64,000 nt of DNA from JBAYSY01 sp041675885 (GTDB lineage Bacteria > Pseudomonadota > Alphaproteobacteria > Rhodobacterales > Rhodobacteraceae): the NCBI GenBank assembly GCA_041675885.1, contig JBAYSY010000004.1, forward strand, positions 26,277 to 90,276. Direction: 5' to 3'. Positions 1-7,144 of the stretch are shown piece by piece. Under the pieces are notes generated by a model. It worked only from the letters and a program-made list of their open reading frames with translations. It had not been told where the DNA came from and ran no database searches. The stretch's first letter is position 1; every line of letters starts with the position of its first letter. Position numbers and translations under genes: made by a program.

Positions 1-63
1 GCGCTGGTGTGGCTGGGGATGACAGGGCTGTTCGTCTGGCGTATCTGGCAGCGGCGGGAATGA
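1..63 (+). CDS. C-terminal tail of a SURF1-like membrane protein (partial)
   Basis: Only the last 20 codons are inside the window, ending in TGA. They encode a hydrophobic stretch (ALVWLGMTGLFVWRIW) followed by a short basic tail, as expected for a C-terminal membrane helix. In Rhodobacteraceae a SURF1 family cytochrome oxidase assembly gene commonly sits just before thrC and an M16 peptidase, and the tail resembles the SURF1 C-terminus. The identity rests mainly on that context, because the diagnostic parts of the protein lie outside the window. Confidence 0.5.
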   Translation, partial: ALVWLGMTGLFVWRIWQRRE

Positions 64-73
64 GGATGATCGG

Positions 74-1465
74 ATGAGATACGTCTCCACCAGGGGCGCG
101 GCCCCCGAACTGGATTTCGGGCAAGCGATGATGACCGGGCTTGCCCGCGACGGCGGGCTTTACGTGCCCGGCTCGGTTCCGGTGCTGCGCCCCGGGGAGA
201 TCGCGGCGCTGGCGGGGCTGGGCTATGAGGAGGTCGCCTTTCGCATCCTGCGCCCCTTTACCGGCGACACGTTCGGTCCCGACGAGTTGCAGGGGCTGAT
301 CGCCGGTGCCTATGCGGGTTTCGCCCATGCCGCCCGCGCGCCGCTGGTGCAGCTTGGCCCCAACCACTTCCTGCTGGAGCTGTTCCACGGCCCGACGCTG
401 GCGTTCAAGGATTTCGCCATGCAGCTGATCGGCCGGATGATGCAGGCGGTGCTGGCCAGGTCGGGCGAGCGGATCACCATCGTCGGCGCCACCTCGGGCG
501 ATACCGGATCGGCGGCGATCGAGGCGTTCCGGGGGCTGGCCAACGTCGATGTGTTCATCCTGTTCCCGCATGGCCGGGTGTCCGAGGTGCAGCGCCGCCA
601 GATGACCACGCCCGCGGAAGCGAACGTCCATGCGCTGGCGCTCGACGGCGATTTCGACGACTGCCAGGCGCGGCTGAAGGACATGTTCAACGATTTTTCG
701 TTCCGCGACCGGGTGGGGCTGGCGGGGGTGAACAGCATCAACTGGGCCCGGGTGCTGGCGCAGGTGGTGTATTACTTCACCGCCGCCGTGTCGCTTGGCG
801 CCCCGCACCGCAAGGTCGCCTTCACCGTGCCCACCGGCAATTTCGGCGATATCTACGCCGGCTCCATCGCCCGGGCCATGGGCCTGCCCATCGAGCGGCT
901 GGTGATCGCCACCAACCAGAACGACATATTGCACCGCACGCTCACCACCGGCGAATACCGCACCGGCACGGTCGCGCCCTCGATCAGCCCCTCGATGGAT
1001 ATCCAGGTCTCGTCGAATTTCGAACGTGCGCTGTTCGACGCCTACGGGCGTGACGGCAGCGCGGTGGCGCGGCAGATGGAGGAGTTGAAGGCCAGGGGCG
1101 GCTTCAACGTCAGCCGGGGCGCGCTGCAATATCTGCGCGACAGCTTCGCCTCGGGCCGCGCTTCGGAGGAGGAGACCACCCACACCATCGCCCGGATGCG
1201 GCAGGAGACCGGCGAGGTCCTGTGCCCCCATTCGGCGGTGGGCGTGAAGGTCGCGGCCGAGCATCTGTCCACCGTGCCGATGGTCACGCTGGCCACCGCC
1301 CACCCCGCCAAGTTCCCCGATGCGGTCGAGGCCGCCACCGGCAGCCGCCCGGCGCTGCCGCCGCATATGGCCGGGCTGTTCGACCGGCCCGAGCGGGTGA
1401 CGCGGGTGCCCGACGACCTTGCCGCGCTTCAGGCGCTGATACTGGAAAGGACCGGCCGCGCATGA
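74..1465 (+). CDS. thrC: Threonine synthase
   Basis: This is a 463-residue PLP enzyme that converts O-phosphohomoserine to threonine in the cytoplasm, the last step of threonine biosynthesis. The N-terminus (MRYVSTRG, then DGGLYVP) is typical of the long gamma-proteobacterial/fungal-type threonine synthases. The PLP-binding lysine is K112 in the LAFKDFAMQ motif. A second typical block, GATSGDTGSAA, follows and would bind the cofactor phosphate. Length matches the family. The gene starts 11 bp after the preceding stop, and its TGA overlaps the ATG of the next gene (ATGA), so it is probably cotranscribed with the peptidase. Confidence 0.97.
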   Translation: MRYVSTRGAAPELDFGQAMMTGLARDGGLYVPGSVPVLRPGEIAALAGLGYEEVAFRILRPFTGDTFGPDELQGLIAGAYAGFAHAARAPLVQLGPNHFLLELFHGPTLAFKDFAMQLIGRMMQAVLARSGERITIVGATSGDTGSAAIEAFRGLANVDVFILFPHGRVSEVQRRQMTTPAEANVHALALDGDFDDCQARLKDMFNDFSFRDRVGLAGVNSINWARVLAQVVYYFTAAVSLGAPHRKVAFTVPTGNFGDIYAGSIARAMGLPIERLVIATNQNDILHRTLTTGEYRTGTVAPSISPSMDIQVSSNFERALFDAYGRDGSAVARQMEELKARGGFNVSRGALQYLRDSFASGRASEEETTHTIARMRQETGEVLCPHSAVGVKVAAEHLSTVPMVTLATAHPAKFPDAVEAATGSRPALPPHMAGLFDRPERVTRVPDDLAALQALILERTGRA

Positions 1466-2721
1466 TCCGCCTGACCACGCTTCCCAACGGGTTCCGCATC
1501 GTCACCGAGGCGATGCCGGGCCTCATGTCCGCCGCGGTCGGCATCTGGATCACGGCAGGCGGTCGGCACGAGCGGGCCGAGCAGAACGGCATCGCGCATT
1601 TCCTTGAGCACATGGCCTTCAAGGGCACCGCAAGGCGCAGCGCCCGCCGGATCGCCGAAGAGATCGAGGACGTGGGCGGCTATATCAACGCCTGGACCTC
1701 GCGCGAGATGACCGCCTATTACGCCCGCGTGCTGGAGGCCGACGTGCCGCTCGCGCTCGACGTGATCGCCGACATCGTGCTCAACCCGGCCTTCGACCCG
1801 CGCGAGATCGAGGTGGAACGCCATGTGATCCTCCAGGAGATCGGCCAGGCGATGGACACGCCCGACGACGTGATCTTCGACTGGTTGCAGGAGGCCGCCT
1901 ATCCGAACCAGCCGATGGGGCGCAGCATCCTCGGCCCGTCCGAACGGGTGGGGGCCTTCGGCGCCGCCGACCTGCGCGGTTTCGTGGGCGAACATTACGC
2001 GCCGGGGCGGATGATCCTGTCGGCGGCCGGGGCGGTCGATCATGATGCCATCGTGGCGGCGGCCGGGGCGCTGTTCGGCCATCTGTCGCCCGTCGAGGGG
2101 CCGGGGCTGGAACCCGCGCGGTTCCACACCGGCGAGCGGCGCGAGCTGCGCGACCTCGAACAGGTGCATTTCACGCTGGCCTTCGAGGCGCCGGGCTACC
2201 GCGATCCCGATGTCTACACCGCGCAGGTCTATGCGACCGCGCTGGGGGGCGGCATGTCCTCGCGCCTGTTCCAGACCGTCCGCGAGGAACGCGGCCTGTG
2301 CTATTCGATCTTCGCCCAGCCCAGCGCGCATGAGGATACCGGGCTGATCACCATCTATGCGGGCACCGGGGCCGAGGAGATCGCCGAACTCGCCGCGCTG
2401 ACGGTGGACGAGATGAAGCGCGCCGCCGATGACATGACCGAGGCCGAGGTGGCGCGGGCAAGGGCGCAGATGAAGGCGGGGCTGCTGATGGGGCTGGAAA
2501 GCCCCTCGTCGCGGGCCGAGCGGCAGGCGCGGCTCTTGTCGATCTGGGGCAGGGTGCCCGCCCCCGAAGAGGTCGTGGCACGGATCGAGGCGGTGGACCT
2601 TGCGGACGTGCGCGGCTTTGCCGCCGGGCTGGCCGGGGATGCGCGGGCGGCGATGGCGGTCTATGGCCCGGCCGACAACGCCCCCTGGCTTGACCACCTG
2701 CGCGAGAGGCTGGCCGCCTGA
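1462..2721 (+). CDS. M16 family zinc metallopeptidase (mitochondrial processing peptidase-like)
   Basis: The protein has 419 residues and belongs to the pitrilysin/MPP family. The inverted zinc motif HxxEH is visible as HFLEH at residues 46-50. A second conserved block (EVERHVILQEI, then DTPDD) supplies the further glutamate ligand. The C-terminal half holds the family's GGGMSSRLFQ segment. I chose the ATG at 1462 because it begins the conserved MIRLTTLPNG start of the family and overlaps the thrC stop. An upstream in-frame ATG would read through thrC in another frame. Rhodobacteraceae commonly place such a gene after thrC. The physiological substrate is not known; processing of exported or cleaved signal peptides is one possibility. 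Confidence 0.92.
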   Translation: MIRLTTLPNGFRIVTEAMPGLMSAAVGIWITAGGRHERAEQNGIAHFLEHMAFKGTARRSARRIAEEIEDVGGYINAWTSREMTAYYARVLEADVPLALDVIADIVLNPAFDPREIEVERHVILQEIGQAMDTPDDVIFDWLQEAAYPNQPMGRSILGPSERVGAFGAADLRGFVGEHYAPGRMILSAAGAVDHDAIVAAAGALFGHLSPVEGPGLEPARFHTGERRELRDLEQVHFTLAFEAPGYRDPDVYTAQVYATALGGGMSSRLFQTVREERGLCYSIFAQPSAHEDTGLITIYAGTGAEEIAELAALTVDEMKRAADDMTEAEVARARAQMKAGLLMGLESPSSRAERQARLLSIWGRVPAPEEVVARIEAVDLADVRGFAAGLAGDARAAMAVYGPADNAPWLDHLRERLAA

Positions 2722-3305
2722 TGTTCGGGTTCCGGCGCAGACCCCGGATCGAGACCGAACGGATGAGCCTGCGCCTGCCCGTCCATGGCGATCACCGCGC
2801 CTGGGCGGATCTGCGCGAACACAGTGCTGCGTTTCTGAAACCGTGGGAACCGACCTGGGCCGGCGACCACCTGACCCGGCGGGCCTTCACCACGCGGGTC
2901 TACTGGTCGGCCCGGGCCGAAGCACAGGGCACGGCGCTGCCGCTGCTGCTGATCCGGCGCGAAGACGGGGTGGTGATGGGCGGGATCACGCTGGACAACA
3001 TCCGCCGCGGCCCGGCCCAGTCGGGCACCATCGGCTATTGGATCGGCGCGCCCCACGCCCGGCAGGGCTACATGCGCGAGGCCATCGGCGCGCTGGTGCA
3101 TCACGCCTTTACCGTGCTGGACCTGTCGCGGATCGACGCCGCCTGCCTGCCCGAGAACGCCGCCTCGCGCGGGGTGCTGGAAAAGTCGGGCTTCAAGTAT
3201 GAAGGCGTGGCGCAAAGCTACCTGCAAATCGCCGGGCGCTGGCGCAACCATGTGCTTTACGCCAACCTGCGCACCGACCGCCGCGGCCGCACCGACGCGG
3301 GGTAG
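2721..3305 (+). CDS. GNAT N-acetyltransferase, RimJ/RimL type
   Basis: This 194-residue protein resembles RimJ/RimL ribosomal-protein N-alpha-acetyltransferases. It starts with the family's IETERMSLRLP segment. It carries the acetyl-CoA-binding region in the second half (YWIGAPHARQGYMREAIGALVHHAF) and ends with a NAASRGVLEKSGF motif typical of these enzymes. The ATG at 2721 overlaps the peptidase TGA by one base, so translation is probably coupled. Whether it modifies ribosomal proteins or another substrate cannot be told from sequence. Confidence 0.88.
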   Translation: MFGFRRRPRIETERMSLRLPVHGDHRAWADLREHSAAFLKPWEPTWAGDHLTRRAFTTRVYWSARAEAQGTALPLLLIRREDGVVMGGITLDNIRRGPAQSGTIGYWIGAPHARQGYMREAIGALVHHAFTVLDLSRIDAACLPENAASRGVLEKSGFKYEGVAQSYLQIAGRWRNHVLYANLRTDRRGRTDAG

Positions 3306-3351
3306 GGGCAGGGGGCAGGGCCGTGTGGCCGGGGCCGCGCCGCCGTTTTGC

Positions 3352-3380
3352 TTGACGCAGATGCGGCTGTCCGGTATTTA
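3352..3380 (+). promoter_or_regulatory. Sigma70-type promoter of ivd
   Basis: A TTGACG hexamer (3352-3357) is followed after exactly 17 bp by TATTTA (3375-3380). This lies 43 bp before the ivd start codon and is the closest match to a housekeeping promoter in this part of the window. Transcription would start near 3387, inside the palindrome listed next. This is pattern matching, not measured. Confidence 0.6.
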
Positions 3381-3385
3381 TTTAT

Positions 3386-3399
3386 TGAACAAGCGTTCA
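3386..3399. promoter_or_regulatory. Candidate operator palindrome before ivd
   Basis: The inverted repeat TGAAC-AAGC-GTTCA sits over the predicted transcription start of ivd, in an AT-rich island that stands out from the GC-rich surroundings. Position and symmetry suit a TetR- or similar repressor controlling branched-chain acyl-CoA degradation. No regulator gene for it is in the window, so the cognate protein is unknown. Confidence 0.45.
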
Positions 3400-3422
3400 T
3401 TTCCTTGGGAGGGGGAAAGCCC

Positions 3423-4586
3423 ATGTTCACGGCGTCGATGAACTTCGATCTGGGCGAGGATGTCGCAGCGCTGCGCGAGACCGTGCATCGCTGGGCGCAG
3501 GAACGGCTGAGGCCGATGGCCGCCGGGATCGACCGCGACAACATCTTTCCGGCGGAACTCTGGTGCGAGATGGGCGATCTGGGCCTTCTGGGCATCACCG
3601 TCCCCGAGGAATATGGCGGCGCCGACATGGGCTATCTGGCGCATGTGATCGCGACCGAGGAAATCGCCCGGGCCTCGGCCTCGGTCTCGCTGTCCTACGG
3701 CGCGCATTCCAACCTCTGCGTCAACCAGATCCGGCTGAACGGCAACGCCGACCAGAAGGCGCGCTACCTGCCCGGTCTGGTGTCGGGCGAATCCGTCGGC
3801 GCGCTGGCGATGTCCGAGGAAGGGGCGGGCTCGGACGTGGTCGGCATGAGGCTGCGGGCCGAGAAGAAGAACGACCGCTATGTGCTCAACGGCACAAAAT
3901 ACTGGATCACCAACGGGCCGGATGCCGATGTTCTGGTGGTCTATGCCAAGACCGACCCCGAGGCGGGCTCGAAGGGCATCACCGCCCTTCTGGTCGAGAA
4001 GTCGATGGCCGGGTTCTCGACCTCGCCCCATTTCGACAAGCTGGGAATGCGGGGGTCGAACACCGGCGAGCTGATCTTCGACGATTGCGAGGTGCCGTTC
4101 GAGAACGTTCTGGGCGAGGAAGGCCGCGGCGTGCGGGTGCTGATGTCGGGGCTCGACTACGAACGGGTGGTGCTTTCGGGCATCGGCACCGGGATCATGG
4201 CCGCCTGCCTCGACGAGGTGATGCCCTACCTGCGCGAGCGCAGGCAGTTCGGCCAGCCGATCGGGAACTTCCAGCTCATGCAGGGCAAGATCGCCGACAT
4301 GTACACCGCGATGAACACCGCGCGGGCCTATGTCTACGAGGTGGCGAAAGCCTGCGACCGGGGCGAGGTGACCCGGCAGGACGCCGCCGCCTGCGTGCTC
4401 TACGCCAGCGAACAGGCGATGGTGCAGGCGCATCAGGCGGTGCAGGCGCTGGGGGGGGCGGGGTTCCTGAACGACTCCGCCGTCTCGCGCCTGTTCCGCG
4501 ACGCCAAGCTGATGGAGATCGGCGCGGGCACCAGCGAGATCCGCCGGATGCTGATCGGGCGCGAGCTGATGGGGGCGGGGGGGTGA
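3423..4586 (+). CDS. ivd: Isovaleryl-CoA dehydrogenase
   Basis: This 387-residue FAD enzyme oxidises isovaleryl-CoA to 3-methylcrotonyl-CoA in leucine breakdown and passes electrons to ETF. Typical acyl-CoA dehydrogenase blocks are seen: AMSEEGAGSDVVGMRLRAEK, YWITNGPDADVLVVYAKT, and the C-terminal QALGGAGFLNDSAVSRLFRD. The catalytic glutamate lies in LDYERVVLSG at E247. That is the IVD-specific position, rather than the later position used by short- and medium-chain enzymes. I chose ATG 3423 because it follows a strong ribosome site (GGGAGGGGGAAAG) and gives the usual IVD length. An upstream in-frame ATG would overlap the promoter. The mccB, mccA, mvaB and liuC genes downstream confirm the pathway. 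Confidence 0.96.
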   Translation: MFTASMNFDLGEDVAALRETVHRWAQERLRPMAAGIDRDNIFPAELWCEMGDLGLLGITVPEEYGGADMGYLAHVIATEEIARASASVSLSYGAHSNLCVNQIRLNGNADQKARYLPGLVSGESVGALAMSEEGAGSDVVGMRLRAEKKNDRYVLNGTKYWITNGPDADVLVVYAKTDPEAGSKGITALLVEKSMAGFSTSPHFDKLGMRGSNTGELIFDDCEVPFENVLGEEGRGVRVLMSGLDYERVVLSGIGTGIMAACLDEVMPYLRERRQFGQPIGNFQLMQGKIADMYTAMNTARAYVYEVAKACDRGEVTRQDAAACVLYASEQAMVQAHQAVQALGGAGFLNDSAVSRLFRDAKLMEIGAGTSEIRRMLIGRELMGAGG

Positions 4587-4588
4587 GC

Positions 4589-4951
4589 CTAGCCGATGCG
4601 GATGTCCTGCCGCGTGTCGGCCAGCGTCCGGCGGGCGGCCTCGGCCAGCACCTCGTCCATCCACTGGTTGATGGATTTGGCCCGCCGCGCGGCAGCCTCC
4701 GAGATCAGCCGGTGATGTTCCGGCGTGGTGCGGAAGGCGAGCTTGCCGGAATAGGGTTTTTCCGGCGGACGCCCGGTTTCCGCGCACCAGTCCAGATAGA
4801 CATCGACCGAGTTGTGGAACGCCTGTTCCAGCTCGTCGATCGAAGCGCCGGCGAAGTGGATCGTGTCGCGCAGGTTGGCAACGATACCGTGGAACAGCCG
4901 GTCGTCCTCCTCCAGCCAGATCGTGGGCGTATAGCCTTTATAGGGTTTCAT
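4589..4951 (-). CDS. hicB: HicB family antitoxin
   Basis: The protein has 120 residues. The N-terminal half (MKPYKGYTPTIWLEEDDRLF, then DTIHFAGASIDELEQAFHNSVDVYLDWC) is the partially degraded RNase-H-like HicB fold. The C-terminal part (LAFRTTPEHHRLISEAAARR, then SINQWMDEVLAEAA) is an Arc/CopG-type ribbon-helix-helix expected to bind DNA and autorepress the operon. Its ATG overlaps the toxin TGA (ATGA), so the order is toxin first, antitoxin second. The stop is only 2 bp from the ivd stop, in convergent orientation. Confidence 0.9.
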   Translation of the reverse strand: MKPYKGYTPTIWLEEDDRLFHGIVANLRDTIHFAGASIDELEQAFHNSVDVYLDWCAETGRPPEKPYSGKLAFRTTPEHHRLISEAAARRAKSINQWMDEVLAEAARRTLADTRQDIRIG

Positions 4952-5202
4952 GGGCGTATCCCCGCGTCGATCAGGAACTTGCGCACGGCCTTGACCGCGC
5001 CCTTGTCGGTTTCGGGCCTCGGGTGCGGCCGGTGGAACACCACCACCACACCGCCCAGTTCGACCACCACGCGCGACCCGGCGCCTTCGGTGACCCTCGC
5101 GCCCAGGGCGCGGAACAGTGTCTCGATCTCGGCCCAGCGGATACTGGACCGGACCGGGTTGGCGAAGATCGCGGCCAGCGTCTGGCGGTGTCGGCTGTTC
5201 AT
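4948..5202 (-). CDS. hicA: HicA family mRNA interferase toxin
   Basis: This 84-residue protein belongs to the HicA toxin family, small double-stranded-RNA-binding-fold ribonucleases that cleave mRNA. The typical blocks are visible: an N-terminal helix (MNSRHRQTLAAIFANP), the segment ALGARVTEGAGSRVVVEL, the catalytic-histidine strand VVVVFHRPHPRPETDKG, and the terminal helix VKAVRKFLIDAGI. The histidine in FHRPHP is the likely catalytic residue. It is coupled to hicB by a 4-bp overlap. The pair faces mccB divergently and interrupts an otherwise co-directional leucine degradation locus. Confidence 0.88.
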   Translation of the reverse strand: MNSRHRQTLAAIFANPVRSSIRWAEIETLFRALGARVTEGAGSRVVVELGGVVVVFHRPHPRPETDKGAVKAVRKFLIDAGIRP

Positions 5203-5274
5203 TCCTGGCCCCGTGAGCGCCCCTGTGGCGGGTTGCGCCGATCATGGGCCGGGCAGGGTGAACAAAGCGTTAAG

Positions 5275-5299
5275 CCGCAAACCGCCAAGCCGTTTGCGG
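5275..5299. promoter_or_regulatory. Inverted repeat between hicA and mccB
   Basis: Perfect 8-bp arms CCGCAAAC (5275-5282) and GTTTGCGG (5292-5299) flank a 9-bp spacer. They lie in the divergent region 73 bp upstream of hicA and 60 bp upstream of mccB. There is no T-run on either side, so an operator (HicB autoregulation or control of mccB) is more likely than a terminator. Which gene it serves is unclear. Confidence 0.35.
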
Positions 5300-5358
5300 G
5301 CCGTATCCTCGCTCATGAAAGTAGTATCACAATCTGCTATCGTCAAGGGGCCGCTGCC

Positions 5359-6963
5359 ATGCGTCTGACCTCCTCCGCCCTCACCGGCTCCGAAGCCTTC
5401 CGCTTGAACCGCGCCGCCCATCTCGACGCGCTGGAGGGCATCGCCGAAGCCGCCGCGGCGGCGGCCGAAGGCGGCGGACCGAAGGCCCGCGACCGCCATA
5501 CCGCCCGCGGCAAGCTGCCCCCGCGCGAACGGGTGGCGGACCTGCTCGACCCCGGCTCGCCGTTTCTGGAGATCGGCGCCACCGCCGCGCATGGCATGTA
5601 TGCGGGCGCCGCCCCCTGCGCCGGGCTGATCTGCGGCATCGGCCGGGTCGAGGGGCAGGAGGTCATGGTCGTCGCCAACGACGCCACCGTGAAGGGCGGC
5701 ACCTATTACCCGATGACGGTCAAGAAACACCTGCGTGCACAGGAGATCGCGGAACAGAACCGGCTGCCCTGCGTCTATCTGGTGGACTCGGGCGGCGCCA
5801 ACCTGCCCAACCAGGACGAGGTGTTCCCCGACCGCGACCATTTCGGCCGCATCTTCTACAACCAGGCGCGGATGTCGGCCCGCGGCATCGCCCAGATCGC
5901 CGTTGTCATGGGCTCCTGCACCGCGGGCGGGGCCTATGTGCCGGCCATGTCCGACGTGTCTATCATCGTGCGCGACCAGGGCACGATCTTCCTCGCGGGG
6001 CCGCCCCTGGTGAAGGCCGCGACCGGCGAGGTGGTCAGCGCCGAAGACCTCGGCGGCGGCGACGTGCATACCCGGCTGTCCGGCGTCGCCGACTATCTGG
6101 CCGAGGACGACGCCCATGCGCTGGCGCTGGCGCGGCGCGCGGTGGCGGGGCTGAACCGCGGGAAACCGTCCACCGTGGTGCTGCGGACGCCGGAGCCCCC
6201 GGCCTACGACCCCGAGGAGATCCTCGGCATCGTCCCCGCCGACCTGCGCACGCCTTACGACATCCGCGAGGTGATCGCCCGGCTGGTGGACGGCTCCCGC
6301 TTCGACGAGTTCAAGGCCCGCTTCGGCGAGACGCTGGTGACGGGCTTCGCCCATCTCGACGGCATCCCGGTGGGCATCATCGCCAACAACGGGGTGCTGT
6401 TTTCCGAAAGCGCGCAGAAGGGGGCGCATTTCATCGAACTGTGCAGCCAGCGCGGCATCCCCTTGCTGTTCCTCCAGAACATCACCGGCTTCATGGTCGG
6501 GCGCAAATACGAAAACGAAGGCATCGCCCGGCACGGCGCCAAACTGGTGACGGCGGTCGCCACCACGAACGTGCCCAAGGTCACGCTCTTGGTGGGCGGC
6601 TCCTTCGGGGCGGGCAATTACGGCATGGCCGGGCGGGCCTATAGCCCGCGTTTCCTCTGGACATGGCCGAACTCGCGCATCTCGGTGATGGGCGGCGAAC
6701 AGGCGGCCGGGGTGCTCGCCACCGTCAAGCGCGACGGGATCGAGCGCACGGGCGGCACATGGTCGCCCGAGGAAGAGGCCGAGTTCAAGCGCCCCACCAT
6801 CGAGATGTTCGCGCGGCAAAGCCACCCGCTCTACGCCTCGGCCCGGCTGTGGGACGACGGCGTGATCGACCCGCGCAAGACCCGCGACGTGCTGGCGCTG
6901 TCGCTTTCGGCCGCGCTCAACGCGCCCATCGAACCGACGCGCTTCGGCGTGTTCCGGATGTAA
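5359..6963 (+). CDS. mccB: 3-methylcrotonyl-CoA carboxylase, carboxyltransferase (beta) subunit
   Basis: The protein has 534 residues and carries two crotonase-fold carboxyltransferase domains. It transfers CO2 from biotin to 3-methylcrotonyl-CoA, giving 3-methylglutaconyl-CoA. Segments typical of MCC rather than propionyl-CoA carboxylase are seen: VKGGTYYPMTVKKHLRAQEIA, LVDSGGANLPNQDEVFPDRD, GQARMS-like NQARMSARGIAQ and the C-terminal FLWTWPNSRISVMGGEQAA. ATG 5359 gives the family length and follows an AAGGGG ribosome site. A longer open frame upstream overlaps hicA and is not credible. It works with the biotin-carrying subunit encoded next. Confidence 0.96.
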   Translation: MRLTSSALTGSEAFRLNRAAHLDALEGIAEAAAAAAEGGGPKARDRHTARGKLPPRERVADLLDPGSPFLEIGATAAHGMYAGAAPCAGLICGIGRVEGQEVMVVANDATVKGGTYYPMTVKKHLRAQEIAEQNRLPCVYLVDSGGANLPNQDEVFPDRDHFGRIFYNQARMSARGIAQIAVVMGSCTAGGAYVPAMSDVSIIVRDQGTIFLAGPPLVKAATGEVVSAEDLGGGDVHTRLSGVADYLAEDDAHALALARRAVAGLNRGKPSTVVLRTPEPPAYDPEEILGIVPADLRTPYDIREVIARLVDGSRFDEFKARFGETLVTGFAHLDGIPVGIIANNGVLFSESAQKGAHFIELCSQRGIPLLFLQNITGFMVGRKYENEGIARHGAKLVTAVATTNVPKVTLLVGGSFGAGNYGMAGRAYSPRFLWTWPNSRISVMGGEQAAGVLATVKRDGIERTGGTWSPEEEAEFKRPTIEMFARQSHPLYASARLWDDGVIDPRKTRDVLALSLSAALNAPIEPTRFGVFRM

Positions 6964-6971
6964 CTTTCTTG

Positions 6972-7053
6972 CCTCCGGCGGGAGTATTTGCCGCAAGATG
7001 AAGCCCGGAACCGGCTCCCTGCTTCATCTTGCCGGAAATACTCCCGGGGGCGC
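6972..7053. repeat. Intergenic inverted repeat between mccB and mccA (family A)
   Basis: Two facing copies of a roughly 32-bp motif whose core reads GGGAGTATTT then GCAAGATGAAGC. The second copy (7021-7052) is the reverse complement of the first (6972-7003), with about 17 bp between. The same motif recurs singly at 43026-43055, 46309-46340 and 63468-63499, so this is a dispersed repeat. Folded as RNA it would form a long imperfect hairpin between the two carboxylase subunit genes and could attenuate or protect the transcript. Confidence 0.7.
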
Positions 7054-7144
7054 CGGGTGGTGCGCCACTGGTTCAAGCACCACCCGGCGCGGGGGCAGGC
7101 AGCCCCCGGCTCCGACGGTGGCCACAGATGACGAGGACAGGGAC

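Noticed and set aside
4589..5245. 218-residue minus-strand frame covering both hic genes
   Set aside because: The N-terminal half is an out-of-frame reading of hicA. HicB starts at the ATG at 4951 overlapping the hicA stop.
5315..5343. Extended -10 promoter (TGCTATCGT) for mccB
   Set aside because: It would start transcription within about 10 bases of the ATG, leaving no room for the ribosome site that is visible.
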